DNA of 64,000 bases from an uncultured Paracoccaceae bacterium (GCA_913061275.1 CAJXSR010000004.1:102347-166346), one strand, 5' to 3'. Counted from the first letter of the stretch, positions 35,529 through 45,746 are shown. The notes: a model not told the origin generated them from the sequence alone. Numbers and translations are program-made.

Positions 35529-36032
35529 ATGACTAAGATTGTAACAGAAAGACTGCTGCTGCGAAGTTTGCGTGATAGTGATGCACAAGCAATGGTTAAT
35601 GCTGCAAATAACTACGACGTTGCGCGCTGGCTTGCGGTCTTGCCTCATCCCTATACTATAAATGACGCAAATGTTTTTATCCTGAAATCTAACAAGAAAC
35701 CTGTAACTTCTTTTGGTATCTTTCACCGCAATAAATTTGTAGGTGGAATCGGCACTGAAGGTCATACTGGTTTGGGTTTTTGGTTAGCACAAGATGCATG
35801 GGGAAACGGTTTTGCAAGCGAAGCTGTAAAAGCGGTGCTTGGCTGGTATTTCAATGAAACAGATGCAGATGAAATTCGTTCGGGGTATATCGTCGGAAAT
35901 CATGGGTCTGCAAAAATTCAAGAAAAGTTCGGCTTTGAAACTGTCCGTGAAGATGAGGTCGATACGCTTCTGTTGAAAGGGGTTAATCACGTTTATACTG
36001 TGCTAACCCGTGAACGGTGGTTGAGCCTATGA
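35529..36032 (+). CDS. GNAT family N-acetyltransferase
   Basis: A 167-residue acetyltransferase of the RimJ/RimL-like type. It starts TERLLLRSLRDSDAQAMVNA. The acetyl-CoA site is in LGFWLAQDAWGNGFASEAVK (a Q/R-x-x-G-x-G/A variant: Q-D-A-W-G-N-G-F-A), followed by VLGWYFNETDADEIRSGYIV and VGNHGSAKIQEKFGFET. Substrate unknown. It stands between the rpmA terminator and obgE (49 bp), a placement often seen in Rhodobacterales. Confidence 0.9.
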   Translation: MTKIVTERLLLRSLRDSDAQAMVNAANNYDVARWLAVLPHPYTINDANVFILKSNKKPVTSFGIFHRNKFVGGIGTEGHTGLGFWLAQDAWGNGFASEAVKAVLGWYFNETDADEIRSGYIVGNHGSAKIQEKFGFETVREDEVDTLLLKGVNHVYTVLTRERWLSL

Positions 36033-36081
36033 CCGTCTTTCTATATCGCATAACTAACAAATATTATGAAAGCCTAAGCTT

Positions 36082-37125
36082 ATGAAATTCCTAGATCTGG
36101 CAAAAGTCAACTTACGCTCTGGTGCGGGTGGCAATGGCTGCGTTTCGTTCCTGCGCGAGGCGCATAACGAATATGGTGGGCCAGACGGTGGCAATGGCGG
36201 CGGCGGCGGCGATGTGTGGGTTGAAACCATCGAAGGGCTGAACACGCTAATTGATTTTAGGTATCAACAACACTTCTTTGCCCAAAACGGGCGACCGGGC
36301 ATGGGCAAGCAACGCACGGGTAAAACGGGTGATGATATTGTTTTACAAGTACCCGTGGGCACCGAAATTCTGGAAGAAGATCAGGAAACTATAATTGTTG
36401 ATCTGACAGAAGTTGGGCAACGTTTTTTACTTGCCGAAGGCGGTAATGGCGGCTTTGGTAACCTGCACTTCAAATCGTCACGTAATCAGGCACCACGCCG
36501 CGCCAATCCGGGCCAACCAGAAGTCGAACGCGTGGTTTGGTTACGCCTGAAACTGATCGCAGATGCAGGCCTGTTAGGTTTACCTAATGCGGGAAAATCT
36601 ACGTTTTTGGCTGCAACATCAAATGCACGCCCTAAAATTGCCGATTACCCTTTCACAACATTAGTTCCCAACCTTGGTGTTGTGGGGATTGATGGCACTG
36701 AATTTGTGATGGCTGATATTCCAGGTCTTATTGCGGGCGCGCATGAAGGTAAAGGTATTGGTGATCGTTTCTTGGGCCATGTTGAACGCTGTGCGGTTTT
36801 ACTGCATCTGGTTGATGGCACTTCGGAAACTGCTATCGAAGACTACCACACGATTATCAATGAGTTAACGATGTATGGCGGCGATCTTACCAATCGCCCT
36901 AGGATCACTGCATTAAATAAATGTGATGCCATTGATGATGTTGAACAAGCCCAGTTGCACAATGAATTGGAACAGGCTGTTGGGGGTAAAGTGTTTCAAA
37001 TCTCTGGGGTTGCACATCTTGGTTTAACCGAAGTTTTGCGTGCAATACGCGCGGCCATTGATACCCGTAATAAATTAGAAAACGCGCCTAAAGAAACGCC
37101 GGAGGCAAAAGGATGGCGTCCTTAG
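36082..37125 (+). CDS. obgE: GTPase ObgE/CgtA
   Basis: Ribosome-associated GTPase involved in 50S assembly and stress control. It has 347 residues. The glycine-rich Obg domain ([37 protein letters not shown]) precedes the G domain, with P-loop [20 protein letters not shown], switch [22 protein letters not shown], and NKCD. No long C-terminal OCT domain. Its end overlaps the proB start by 13 bp, indicating coupling. Confidence 0.97.
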   Translation: MKFLDLAKVNLRSGAGGNGCVSFLREAHNEYGGPDGGNGGGGGDVWVETIEGLNTLIDFRYQQHFFAQNGRPGMGKQRTGKTGDDIVLQVPVGTEILEEDQETIIVDLTEVGQRFLLAEGGNGGFGNLHFKSSRNQAPRRANPGQPEVERVVWLRLKLIADAGLLGLPNAGKSTFLAATSNARPKIADYPFTTLVPNLGVVGIDGTEFVMADIPGLIAGAHEGKGIGDRFLGHVERCAVLLHLVDGTSETAIEDYHTIINELTMYGGDLTNRPRITALNKCDAIDDVEQAQLHNELEQAVGGKVFQISGVAHLGLTEVLRAIRAAIDTRNKLENAPKETPEAKGWRP

Positions 37126-38219
37126 ACACATCTAAGCGCATTGTTATCAAGATCGGGTCCGCTTTACTGGTGGATACGGTAACAGGTGAATTGCGGCTGG
37201 ATTGGTTAAAAGGGCTGGCACAGGATGTGGATGCGCTAAAAAAAGCCGGTAAAGATGTATTGCTGGTGTCGTCTGGCTCTATCGCATTGGGGCGCAGGGT
37301 ATTAGATCTGCCAGAAGGTTTATTAACATTAGAGCAAAGTCAGGCCGCTGCAGCTGTTGGGCAAATTCGTTTGGCCCGCGCATATGAGCAAGTTCTAACA
37401 CCGCTTAATATCAAAACTGCACAAATTTTGCTGACATTGGAAGACAGCACAGATCGCCGCCGCTACCTGAATTCACGCGCAACAATGACAACACTTATGG
37501 GTTTTGATGTTGTGCCCATCATCAACGAAAATGATACTGTTGCCACTGACGAAATCCGGTTTGGCGATAATGATCGTCTCGCAGCCCAAGTTGCCGCAAT
37601 GGCAGGGGCAGATGTGCTTATTCTACTGTCCGACGTAGATGGTTTGTATACGGGCAACCCCAGAGTGGATGCCGATGCTATACACATTGCATTGATAGAT
37701 AAGATCACACCTGAAATAGAAGCAATGGCAGGCGGCGTAGGCTCTGCTACCTCCAAGGGTGGTATGAAAACTAAAGTGATCGCTGCCAAAACCGCCATGC
37801 AGGCGGGTTGCGCTATGGCTATAATGCTGGGTGATGTTGATCGCCCGATAACGGCTTTGATGAACGGGGCGAGGTGTAGTTGGTTTCAGGCAGAAGGTGA
37901 TCCGCAGGCCGCACGAAAACTATGGATTTCAGCGCTAAAGCCAAAAGGTACGTTGATTGTAGATAAGGGTGCGGCGGATGCATTGCGCCGAGGAAAATCA
38001 TTATTACCTGCAGGAGTAACCAACGCAAAGGGTGGTTTTATGCGTGGTGATATAGTCTCTATTTGTGACACTGAAGGTACTGAATTGGCCAAAGGTCTGG
38101 TAAATTATGATGCGGATGAAGTTGCCGCTATTTCCGGACATAAAACGGCAAAGATTAAAGAAATATTAGGATACCCAGGCCGAGCAAGCTTGGTACATCG
38201 AGATAACATGGTGGTGTAA
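37113..38219 (+). CDS. proB: Glutamate 5-kinase
   Basis: First step of proline synthesis, phosphorylating glutamate. It has 368 residues with an amino-acid-kinase domain ([47 protein letters not shown] [40 protein letters not shown]) and a C-terminal PUA domain ([20 protein letters not shown]). Starts inside the end of obgE and is followed 5 bp later by proA; one operon. Confidence 0.97.
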   Translation: MASLDTSKRIVIKIGSALLVDTVTGELRLDWLKGLAQDVDALKKAGKDVLLVSSGSIALGRRVLDLPEGLLTLEQSQAAAAVGQIRLARAYEQVLTPLNIKTAQILLTLEDSTDRRRYLNSRATMTTLMGFDVVPIINENDTVATDEIRFGDNDRLAAQVAAMAGADVLILLSDVDGLYTGNPRVDADAIHIALIDKITPEIEAMAGGVGSATSKGGMKTKVIAAKTAMQAGCAMAIMLGDVDRPITALMNGARCSWFQAEGDPQAARKLWISALKPKGTLIVDKGAADALRRGKSLLPAGVTNAKGGFMRGDIVSICDTEGTELAKGLVNYDADEVAAISGHKTAKIKEILGYPGRASLVHRDNMVV

Positions 38220-38224
38220 GGATT

Positions 38225-39478
38225 ATGGATATTAAAACGGTTATGACCGAGATGGGTCAAAATGCAAAATTAGCAAGCCAAAAACTCGCCTACGCATCTT
38301 CAAATGTAAAACAGCAAGCTTTGATGTTTGCAGCCGATACTGTTTGGGAAAAAAGGGCGGATATTATTTCTGCAAATGAAAAAGATTTGGAATATGGCCA
38401 CGCCAAAGGCCTTACAAACGCAATGATGGACCGTTTGATGTTGGATGAGGTAAGAATTTTAGGGATTGTTGACGGATTGCGTGCCGTTGCAAAACAAGAT
38501 GACCCTGTTGGGGTGGTTTTGGCAGAATGGGATCAACCATCGGGCCTGCATATCAAACGTGTTTCCACCCCATTGGGGGTGATCGGGGTGATTTATGAAA
38601 GCCGCCCAAATGTAACGGCTGATGCAGGTGCGCTTTGTTTAAAAGCTGGTAATGCGGTTATTTTACGCGGTGGTTCTGAGAGTTTCCATTCGTCTAGTGT
38701 TATCCATCAGTGCTTGGTTGACGGATTAAAAGCCGCAGGGCTGCCAGAAACAGCAATTCAACTTGTGCCCACACGTGATCGTGTTGCCGTGGGCGAAATG
38801 CTGACGATGACGGATTACATAGATGTGATTGTGCCGCGTGGTGGCAAAGGCTTAGTAGGCCGTGTTCAATCAGATGCACGTGTACCTGTATTTGCCCATC
38901 TTGAAGGTATTTGCCATATTTATGTTGATGCCGATGCTGATATGGAAAAAACTAGGCAAGTTATTCTGAACGCTAAAACACGGCGTACCGGCATTTGCGG
39001 ATCAGCCGAATGTCTGTTGATTGACCACAGCTTTTATCAGGCACATGGGGCGCCGTTTATAACAGATTTGTTGAATGCGGGTGTGGAAGTACGCGGCGAT
39101 GATATAATATCGCAAATCAAGGGTGTAACAACTGCTGCCAAAAGTGATTGGGGGCAGGAATACTTAGATATGATAATAGCCGCAAAGATTGTGGATGGGG
39201 TGTATGGTGCAATTTCGCATATTGCGGAATTTGGCTCTAACCACACGGATTGCATAATGACGGAAAATGATGCGGTTGCAGACAGGTTTTTCCAACGTGT
39301 GGACAGTGCCATTCTAATGCGTAACGCATCCACACAATTCGCAGATGGTGGTGAATTTGGCATGGGTGCAGAAATTGGTATTGCCACAGGAAAAATGCAC
39401 GCACGCGGGCCAGTAGGGGCGGCGCAATTAACCAGCTTTAAGTATATTGTTGTCGGCGATGGCACCACACGGTCATAA
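38225..39478 (+). CDS. proA: Glutamate-5-semialdehyde dehydrogenase (gamma-glutamyl phosphate reductase)
   Basis: Second step of proline synthesis; acts in a complex with ProB. It has 417 residues. Motifs include [20 protein letters not shown], the catalytic Cys in [39 protein letters not shown] and the end [20 protein letters not shown]. Follows proB by 5 bp. Its stop codon overlaps the tail of a terminator for the convergent DUF882 gene. Confidence 0.97.
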   Translation: MDIKTVMTEMGQNAKLASQKLAYASSNVKQQALMFAADTVWEKRADIISANEKDLEYGHAKGLTNAMMDRLMLDEVRILGIVDGLRAVAKQDDPVGVVLAEWDQPSGLHIKRVSTPLGVIGVIYESRPNVTADAGALCLKAGNAVILRGGSESFHSSSVIHQCLVDGLKAAGLPETAIQLVPTRDRVAVGEMLTMTDYIDVIVPRGGKGLVGRVQSDARVPVFAHLEGICHIYVDADADMEKTRQVILNAKTRRTGICGSAECLLIDHSFYQAHGAPFITDLLNAGVEVRGDDIISQIKGVTTAAKSDWGQEYLDMIIAAKIVDGVYGAISHIAEFGSNHTDCIMTENDAVADRFFQRVDSAILMRNASTQFADGGEFGMGAEIGIATGKMHARGPVGAAQLTSFKYIVVGDGTTRS

Positions 39479-39504
39479 AAAAACCCGCCTTTAATAGGGC
39501 GGGT
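39477..39504 (-). terminator. Rho-independent terminator after the DUF882 gene
   Basis: A 7-bp stem (on the minus strand ACCCGCC/GGCGGGT) with an 8-nt loop, followed by seven U on the minus strand. It is 28 bp downstream of the DUF882 gene and overlaps the proA stop. On the plus strand there is no T tract. Confidence 0.85.
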
Positions 39505-39531
39505 AATATTGTTATCCTATTTAGATCGCGT

Positions 39532-40104
39532 TTAGCGTCCCCAAGTCCGTAACGGGCCGCAATCCATATGAACAAAGTTATTACGTGAATAGCGGCCAAC
39601 ACCACCCCCACGGCAGGCAACAGCGGCACGCGCCATTTGACTAACCGATCTGGAACTTAGGCGTAAATCAGTGGCCATGCCCTTCATGTGGTAGCTGTCT
39701 TTTGCAACACGGCGGCTGCGGCGGCGCAACATCGCATTTGTACGTGCAGAGCGATAACCTGATAGCATTTGAAACGGTTCGTTTGTATCCAGCATGTGAT
39801 GTGTGGCTGCAATAATATCAATTTGTTGACGCTCAATTTTCTTAACTGAATCTTCACGCCAATCGCGCATGAAATAGTTAACTTCGTCTAAAGCAGGTTT
39901 AATATACTTGCCTTCAATCCAATAGATTGTGTCAACGCTTTCACCTGTTCTACCAGAACGCAGTGAAACACGACGTATATTACCAGCACCCTTTAAAAAA
40001 CCAGGGGCTTTTGCGTAAACTGGTGCCGCAGAAATCATTGAAATGCTTGCAAAAGCACCAAGAAGTTTACGGCGCGTTAACGCATTTTCAGTAGTATTTA
40101 TCAT
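39532..40104 (-). CDS. DUF882 (YcbK-like, peptidase M15 family) protein with Tat signal
   Basis: A 190-residue exported protein. The N-terminus TENALTRRKLLGAFASISMI is a twin-arginine signal with an AxA-type site before KAPGF. The mature part contains EVNYFMRDWREDSVKKIERQ, FQMLSGYRSARTNAMLRRRS, SYHMKGMATDLRL and NFVHMDCGPLRTWG, a M15-like metallopeptidase core with the expected His/Asp residues (SYHMKGMATD, VHMD). Probably acts on peptidoglycan. It is divergent from the L,D-transpeptidase gene, with a 327-bp gap between the two starts. Confidence 0.88.
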   Translation of the reverse strand: MINTTENALTRRKLLGAFASISMISAAPVYAKAPGFLKGAGNIRRVSLRSGRTGESVDTIYWIEGKYIKPALDEVNYFMRDWREDSVKKIERQQIDIIAATHHMLDTNEPFQMLSGYRSARTNAMLRRRSRRVAKDSYHMKGMATDLRLSSRSVSQMARAAVACRGGGVGRYSRNNFVHMDCGPLRTWGR

Positions 40105-40431
40105 ATTTTGCCTGTCCACTTTTTATTCCATTAGCCCATTATCTGAGCTTTTCTTGAAAATCCCTCAATTCCAAGCCTTGTCTATATGCCATAAAGTGAT
40201 TCGTTTTCCAAGTGTTAAGTTTGCAGCACAAAAAAATATACTGGAATCACTGTAGGTTACGTGTTGTCGCAACGTTATTTATCATGATCCCTCTTTGTTC
40301 TTAAAATCTAGTATATATATGATGCATATTGAGCGAATAATTGCCGAAAATTTGATTGGACAGTTCACTCAAAAGGTAGAGAATGGTATGAATTAATCCT
40401 CATGAGTTGAGTGTGTTTTTTGGGAGACACT
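40105..40431. other. Divergent intergenic region, DUF882 / L,D-transpeptidase
   Basis: A 327-bp AT-rich gap with no gene. It must hold the promoters of both divergent envelope genes. I saw no convincing -35/-10 pair, repeat or RNA. Confidence 0.5.
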
Positions 40432-42051
40432 ATGTATTTATTAAGCAACAAAATTAAATGTGCCATCATTTGTATGGCTTTGGCAGTGTTCGTGCCAGTC
40501 TTTGTAGGGTCTGTTGCTGCGCAAGTTATTGTCGCAGACAAAAACGTTTATAATTCGGTGCAACAGATTGGGAAAAGCGGTAAAGGTATAAAAGCCTTTT
40601 ACGCCTCTGTTGATTATAAGCCTATTTGGGCTGGCCCAAAAAATAAAAACAGGCGCCGTGCGTTATATTCCGCGTTAAATACATCTGGGGATCATGGCCT
40701 GCCTGTTGCACGGTATAAATTATCCGCTCTTAAAAAAGCATTAAATAATGCGCGTAGCGGGGAAAAACTAGGAACAGCTGAAATAATGGCAACTAAAACG
40801 TTTTTGCAATATGCGCATGACATTAGTTCTGGTGCTGTTAATCCACGCCGAATTGACAAAGATATTGCTATCAAAAGGCCCCGAAGAAGTGACCATAAGC
40901 TTTTAACATCATTGGAAAAAAGCGATGCTACTGCTTTTATGAAGTCCTTGGCACCCAGAACTAAAGAATATCAGCGTTTACTGGTTGAAAAGAAAAAATT
41001 GATACGCGAAGTTAGTTCTAGCGCCTCGAATAAAGAAATTCCATCGCGCACCTTGAGGATTGGCATGTCAGGCAAATCGGTGGTTTTGCTTCGTAAACGG
41101 TTAAAATCTTTAGGCTATGCCAATCTTGGTAATTCAACCAAGTTTGATGAACAGTTAAAAGCCAGTGTTATCAGTTTTCAAAAAGCAAACGGGTTAAATA
41201 CGGACGGTGTCGCTGGCTCTGGTACAATCGGGTACTTAAACCAAGGGCCAAAACAGCGACTGATTAAGGTTTTGGTTAATCTAGAACGCGAACGTTGGAT
41301 GAATTTCCCGCGTGGCAAGCGCCATATTTTTGTTAATCAGGCCTCTTTTACGGTATATGTTAAAGATAATGGTAAAGCCAGTTTTGAAACCCGTGCTGTT
41401 ATTGGCACGCGTGACAAAGACAGGCGCACACCAGAGTTTTATGATGAGATGACCCATATGGTGATTAACCCCACATGGCATGTTCCAAGTTCTATCGCTG
41501 GTAAAGAATACTTGCCTATATTGCGTAAAAATCCTGGTTTTTTTGATAATAAAAATATGGTGATGATTTCCAAAACTGGTGAGAATATACATCCAACCAG
41601 TGTTGATTTATCGCAATATAGCGAAAAGAACTTTCCTTTCAGTATTAAACAAAGACCTGACCCCGGAAATGCCTTGGGCCGTGTAAAGTTTATGTTCCCG
41701 AATAGGTTCAACATATATTTGCATGATACGCCCAGCAAAAGTTTGTTTCTAAAAGATGTTCGCGCCTTTAGCCATGGATGTGTTCGCTTGCAAAAACCAT
41801 TAGAATTTGCTTATAAATTACTGGAAAAACAAACCTCTAACCCAATCACGGCATTTTCCGCATTGCTAGAAACGGGCAAAGAACAATATGTAAATCTGGC
41901 TAAACCAATTCCTGTATACCTTACATATCGTACTGCATATTTTGGTAATGCATCAAAACCTTCATATTTTCCTGATATTTATGGTCGCGATAAAAAAATA
42001 TTTAAGGCTTTATCGAATGCAGGTGTTTCCTTGGGTGCTGTTCGAAGTTAA
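40432..42051 (+). CDS. L,D-transpeptidase family protein (YcbB-like)
   Basis: A 539-residue exported peptidoglycan cross-linking enzyme. It has a signal peptide (IKCAIICMALAVFVPVFVGS), a scaffold domain typical of YcbB/LdtD (ALNTSGDHGLPVARYKLSAL), a peptidoglycan-binding domain (LRIGMSGKSVVLLRKRLKSL, NGLNTDGVAGSGTIGYLNQG), and the YkuD catalytic domain with MINPTWHVPSSIAGKEYLP-type substrate segment and active-site HGCVRLQKP (SHGCVR). It forms 3-3 cross-links. ATG 40432 has GGGAG upstream. The next gene is lpxD 63 bp later. Confidence 0.93.
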   Translation: MYLLSNKIKCAIICMALAVFVPVFVGSVAAQVIVADKNVYNSVQQIGKSGKGIKAFYASVDYKPIWAGPKNKNRRRALYSALNTSGDHGLPVARYKLSALKKALNNARSGEKLGTAEIMATKTFLQYAHDISSGAVNPRRIDKDIAIKRPRRSDHKLLTSLEKSDATAFMKSLAPRTKEYQRLLVEKKKLIREVSSSASNKEIPSRTLRIGMSGKSVVLLRKRLKSLGYANLGNSTKFDEQLKASVISFQKANGLNTDGVAGSGTIGYLNQGPKQRLIKVLVNLERERWMNFPRGKRHIFVNQASFTVYVKDNGKASFETRAVIGTRDKDRRTPEFYDEMTHMVINPTWHVPSSIAGKEYLPILRKNPGFFDNKNMVMISKTGENIHPTSVDLSQYSEKNFPFSIKQRPDPGNALGRVKFMFPNRFNIYLHDTPSKSLFLKDVRAFSHGCVRLQKPLEFAYKLLEKQTSNPITAFSALLETGKEQYVNLAKPIPVYLTYRTAYFGNASKPSYFPDIYGRDKKIFKALSNAGVSLGAVRS

Positions 42052-42114
42052 ATAGCTTATATGATTAAGTGCTTGGGATGATATAAAGGTCATTCCATTT
42101 GGACAGGATATTAT

Positions 42115-43209
42115 ATGACCGGCTATACGATTAAGCACATTGCAGATGCCTTGGGCGCGAAAGCCCAAGGGGACTTATCGCTAAAAATAACTACTGTGAA
42201 TGAGCCCCAGTCGGCATCTTCGTCTGAGTTGGCCTTGGCAATGGATCCAAGTTATGCGGAAGCCTTACAAAAAGGTAATGCAAGGGCTGCAATCATTTGG
42301 GATGGTGCCGATTGGGAAGCTTTGGGGCTTAAGGCCGCAATATTCGCCCCGCGTTCACGCTATATACTATCTGGTGTTAGTTATTTATTTGAAAAGAAAG
42401 CCCAAATAAATTCGGGAATTCATCCAACTTGTATAATTGACCCAACTGCGAAGATAGGTAAAAATCCGTCGTTTGGCCCATTTGTAGTTATAGGCGCTGA
42501 TGTTATTATCGGCGACAATGCATGTATTGCGTCACATAGCTCAATAGCTGAAAATTCGGTTATCGGTAAAAATGCTTTCATATACCAAGGCGTACGCATA
42601 GGGGCGCGGGTTGAAATTGGGGATGATTTTATTTGCCAGCCAAATGCTGTGATCGGCAGTGATGGGTTTTCATTTGTAACACCAAAACCAGGTGCCATAG
42701 AAGAAGCACGTAATACAGGTACCATTGTAAAAGGGACACAAGCAGAGAGTTTTGTGCGTATTAATTCGATGGGGTCAGTAATTATTGGTAACACTGTAGA
42801 GGTAGGGGCAAATACGGCGATTGATCGTGGAACCATTTCCAGCACACGCATTGGAAATGGCACAAAGGTGGATAATCTTGTACATATTGGCCATAATGTA
42901 ATCGTTGGTGAAAACTGTTTATTATGCGGGCAAGTTGGTATCGCAGGCAGCTCAATAATCGGTGATCGTGTGATTTTAGGCGGAAAGTGTGGTGTGGCAG
43001 ATCATGTTACCATTGGCTCTGATGTGATTGCCGCTGGAAAATCAGGAATTTCCTCAAACGTACCCCCCAAACGGGTTATTATGGGGGACCCAGCTGTAAA
43101 AATGGCCACTAGTATTGAGTCTTACAAAGCCGTTAGACGATTACCGCGCTTGGTTGCAAAAGTAGCAGCACTGGAAAAGGTTGTTTTCAAAAACAAAGGA
43201 AAAGGCTAA
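42115..43209 (+). CDS. lpxD: UDP-3-O-acylglucosamine N-acyltransferase (LpxD) homologue
   Basis: LpxD transfers a 3-hydroxyacyl chain to the 2-amino group of acylated UDP-GlcN in lipid A synthesis. The protein is 364 residues: an N-terminal uridine-binding domain and a left-handed beta-helix of hexapeptide repeats (IIDPTAKIGKNPSFGPFVVI; GSDGFSFV; NTAIDRGTISSTRIGNGTKV). The active-site His is in VHIGHNVIVGENC. It is followed by an ACP and a ketosynthase rather than fabZ-lpxA, so it may be a second LpxD-type enzyme; whether the main lipid A lpxD is elsewhere is unknown. Confidence 0.88.
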   Translation: MTGYTIKHIADALGAKAQGDLSLKITTVNEPQSASSSELALAMDPSYAEALQKGNARAAIIWDGADWEALGLKAAIFAPRSRYILSGVSYLFEKKAQINSGIHPTCIIDPTAKIGKNPSFGPFVVIGADVIIGDNACIASHSSIAENSVIGKNAFIYQGVRIGARVEIGDDFICQPNAVIGSDGFSFVTPKPGAIEEARNTGTIVKGTQAESFVRINSMGSVIIGNTVEVGANTAIDRGTISSTRIGNGTKVDNLVHIGHNVIVGENCLLCGQVGIAGSSIIGDRVILGGKCGVADHVTIGSDVIAAGKSGISSNVPPKRVIMGDPAVKMATSIESYKAVRRLPRLVAKVAALEKVVFKNKGKG

Positions 43210-43244
43210 TCCTTGCCCAAAGGTATCATAAGGATAGGGCAGGT

Positions 43245-43505
43245 ATGTCTGTTGAAAATAAGATCATTGCAATTATTGCAGAACAGGTTTTTCTTGAACC
43301 TGGTGAAGTACCACCTACGGCGACATTAGAAGAGTTGGGGGTGGATTCTATGGCCCTTGTAGAATGTATTTTTGCCATTGAAGAACAGTTTGAGGTTCAG
43401 GTGCCATTTAATGCAAATCAACCAAATGCTTCTGGTTTTGATATATCCTCTGTAAAATCTATTGTTGCGGCTGTTGAAGTATTAATACTAGAGCAAAAAC
43501 AGTGA
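43245..43505 (+). CDS. Acyl carrier protein
   Basis: An 86-residue ACP. The phosphopantetheine site is LEELGVDSMALVECIFAIEE with Ser about 35 in DSM. It differs from the usual housekeeping AcpP (DSL, acidic helix), so it is a specialised ACP. An unusual C-terminal part (FNANQPNASGFDISSVKSIV) has a longer loop before the last helix. It is between lpxD and a ketosynthase (7 bp), which suggests an ACP dedicated to an unusual acyl chain. Role inferred from context. Confidence 0.88.
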   Translation: MSVENKIIAIIAEQVFLEPGEVPPTATLEELGVDSMALVECIFAIEEQFEVQVPFNANQPNASGFDISSVKSIVAAVEVLILEQKQ

Positions 43506-43512
43506 TTTACGG

Positions 43513-44721
43513 ATGAACCGTGTCGTCATTACAGGTCAGGGAACAATTAACGCATTAGGTAAAAACGTTGCCGAAACGTTGACGGCTATGTCAAATTCTA
43601 CCTGTGGCATTGGCCCGTTGGATTTCCCGAATGTTGATCGTTTATCTGTTCAAATTGGTGGTCAAATACAAAAATATAAAGCGCAAGATTGGTTTGGCCG
43701 GCAAGAGCTTAGCCTGTACGATCCTTTTACCCAATACGCCGTCATTGCAGCGAATGAAGCAATTTCCCAAAGTGGTTTGGATTTTTCAGATGAGCTATCC
43801 TTAAATACAGGCGTAGTTCTTGGCACTGCAGGTGGCGGGTTGGTGACACAAGATCAAAATTATAGATCCGTTTATGAGGATGGAAAAAACCGAGTACATC
43901 CGTTTGTTGTGCCCCGTTTAATGAATAACGCGGCCGCCAGCCATGTTTCGATGATCCACGGGCTGCGTGGCCCAAGTTTTACCGTTGCCAGTGCGTGTGC
44001 CTCTTCTAACCATGGGATGGGGCAGGCGTATCATATGATCCGTTCCGGTATGGCAAAAGTGATGGTGACAGGCGGCAGTGAAGCCATGCTGTGTTTTGGT
44101 GGAATGAAAGCGTGGGAAGGTCTGCGCGTGATGTCAAAAGACGGATGCAGGCCATTTTGCGCTACACGTAATGGCATGGTGCAAGGTGAAGGTGCCGCAG
44201 TGTTTGTTTTTGAAGAGTATGAACATGCAAAAGCGCGCGGCGCGAATATTTTGGCAGAAATGATTGGCTTTGCAATGACATCAGATGCCTCTGACATTGT
44301 GATGCCCAGCCGAACGGGTGCTGCAAATACCATTCGCCTAGCCCTAAAGGACGCAAATGTAACTCCAGAAGATGTGGGCTATATCAATGCCCATGGCACT
44401 GCTACGGCTGCGAATGACAAAACTGAATGTGCTGCTATCCGTGATGCGCTAGGGGTTGCAGCCGATAAAGTTATGGTATCCTCAACCAAGGCTATGCACG
44501 GGCATATAATCGGCGGTACAGGAGGGGTGGAATTGTTGGCAGTGATTGCGGCTGTAAAAGACAATATGATCGCACCTACGATTAATCACGTAAAAACAGA
44601 CCCTGAATGCAATTTGGATGTGGTGCCAAATGTCGCGCGTCAGAAACGTGTTAAAGTGGCTATTAGCAATGCATTTGCCTTTGGCGGGATGAATGCGGTT
44701 TTGGCTATAAAAGCCATATAA
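43513..44721 (+). CDS. Beta-ketoacyl-ACP synthase (FabF-type)
   Basis: A 402-residue condensing enzyme. The catalytic Cys is about C162 in VASACASSNHGMGQ, with His in INAHGTATAANDKTE and the second His in TKAMHGHIIGGTGGV, and the C-terminal FAFGGMNAVL. It probably works with the adjacent ACP to extend acyl chains on lipid A or another envelope lipid. In rhizobia an ACP plus ketosynthase cluster makes the very long 27-hydroxyoctacosanoyl chain of lipid A (AcpXL system); whether this cassette is similar is inference. No dehydratase, reductase or acyltransferase partner is adjacent. Confidence 0.9.
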   Translation: MNRVVITGQGTINALGKNVAETLTAMSNSTCGIGPLDFPNVDRLSVQIGGQIQKYKAQDWFGRQELSLYDPFTQYAVIAANEAISQSGLDFSDELSLNTGVVLGTAGGGLVTQDQNYRSVYEDGKNRVHPFVVPRLMNNAAASHVSMIHGLRGPSFTVASACASSNHGMGQAYHMIRSGMAKVMVTGGSEAMLCFGGMKAWEGLRVMSKDGCRPFCATRNGMVQGEGAAVFVFEEYEHAKARGANILAEMIGFAMTSDASDIVMPSRTGAANTIRLALKDANVTPEDVGYINAHGTATAANDKTECAAIRDALGVAADKVMVSSTKAMHGHIIGGTGGVELLAVIAAVKDNMIAPTINHVKTDPECNLDVVPNVARQKRVKVAISNAFAFGGMNAVLAIKAI

Positions 44722-44743
44722 AAACCCCGCTAAAAGCGGGGTT
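44722..44743. terminator. Bidirectional terminator between ketosynthase and IalB-like gene
   Basis: A 9-bp stem AAACCCCGC / GCGGGGTTT with a 4-nt loop, right after the ketosynthase stop. The minus strand continues TTTTTATAT, a good U tract for the convergent IalB-like gene; the plus-strand side is weaker (TTTCAAA). Confidence 0.8.
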
Positions 44744-44772
44744 TCAAAATGCGTAACGACTATCTACTACCA

Positions 44773-45387
44773 CTATTCTTTATTTAGGGAGTCCCAAGCA
44801 GATGTGAAGCCAGTAAGCGACACATTTAGGGGGATAGGGTCATTCGGTAATGCAACAGCAGTGATTGTCATTACCGCCTTGTTACCCTTTTTAAGGTTAT
44901 CAAGTTCGGGTTTGGTTAAGCCAAACCGTGTGATACATCCTGCTTGCTCACACCAGCTAAAAGGGTAGCGTTTTGTCTGCCCTGCATCAATGCGCATACT
45001 TGCCTGTGCTGTTAACAATGTGCCCAAAGGTGTCACAAAGTTAACACCAGCGGCTGCTTGTGCGTTTTTTGCCAATGCAATTATACCAAACTCAGCAACG
45101 GGTGAGCCTGTGTCATCTTTAAGAAGTTGATACAAACGGCAATTAGGTTTGATGTCTTTACCTTTGCTTGTGCAAATAATTTTCCAATCACCGTGTTCTT
45201 CGGTAACATATTCAGCACCTGGGACATCCTTGGGATCTTGTGCAACTGGAAACGTTTCATCATCTGTGGTTGTTGGTTTCGGCGCCTCTTGCGCTTCAGG
45301 TGTTGTTTGCGTTGTGTCTTGGGCAAACCCTTGTGAACTTAAGCTCATGCCTAGTGCTATTAGGCAGGTAAAGAATATCTTTTGCAT
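44773..45387 (-). CDS. Invasion-associated locus B (IalB) family protein
   Basis: A 204-residue periplasmic protein. The N-terminal segment MQKIFFTCLIALGMSLSSQG with AQD after it is a signal peptide. A Thr/Glu/Pro-rich stretch (residues about 20-45) leads into the conserved domain: EYVTEEHGDWKIICTSKGKD, FGIIALAKNAQAAAGVNFVT and LGTLLTAQASMRIDAGQTKR. The cysteines (IICTS..., CEQAGCITRF) are typical. Function in non-pathogens is unknown. ATG 45387 is preferred to 45399 (GTG-type) because it begins the signal peptide. Confidence 0.88.
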   Translation of the reverse strand: MQKIFFTCLIALGMSLSSQGFAQDTTQTTPEAQEAPKPTTTDDETFPVAQDPKDVPGAEYVTEEHGDWKIICTSKGKDIKPNCRLYQLLKDDTGSPVAEFGIIALAKNAQAAAGVNFVTPLGTLLTAQASMRIDAGQTKRYPFSWCEQAGCITRFGLTKPELDNLKKGNKAVMTITAVALPNDPIPLNVSLTGFTSAWDSLNKE

Positions 45388-45746
45388 ATAAAATCTCATC
45401 CATACGATTCATGTCAGTGCTTAATACTGATCTAAAACGCATTTGTCAGGTTAAAATTGATCTATATATATATTGTAATAATGATCGGCGGGGTTTTGCC
45501 ATAAAAAAAGACACATCCGATGATGCGCCTTTTTGTGCCTTTTGGCATTCTCCCCATCGGACTGGCCGAAATGTAGTGGAAAGTTATGATTTTAATGCGT
45601 ACCAGTCAACAGTGAAACTTTAGCAGTTTGCAATATACTGGCTTTTAGAACAGGTCAGTTTACGTGTGTATTTAAGAAACTTGAGTATTCAAAATTTCCA
45701 CTTCATATAGTATGTTACGAATGTAAATATTTAAGGAAGTGAATTC
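45388..45746. other. Intergenic region, IalB-like / HerA-like
   Basis: A 359-bp gap. A 70-codon frame (45411-45623) has no family resemblance and is cut by structure, so I do not call it. A 7-bp inverted repeat TCCGATG (45516-45522) / CATCGGA (45555-45561) encloses pyrimidine-rich repeats; function unknown. Confidence 0.35.

Noticed and set aside
45411..45623. 70-codon frame in the IalB/HerA gap
   Set aside because: Crosses an inverted repeat, no SD or family motif; more likely non-coding.
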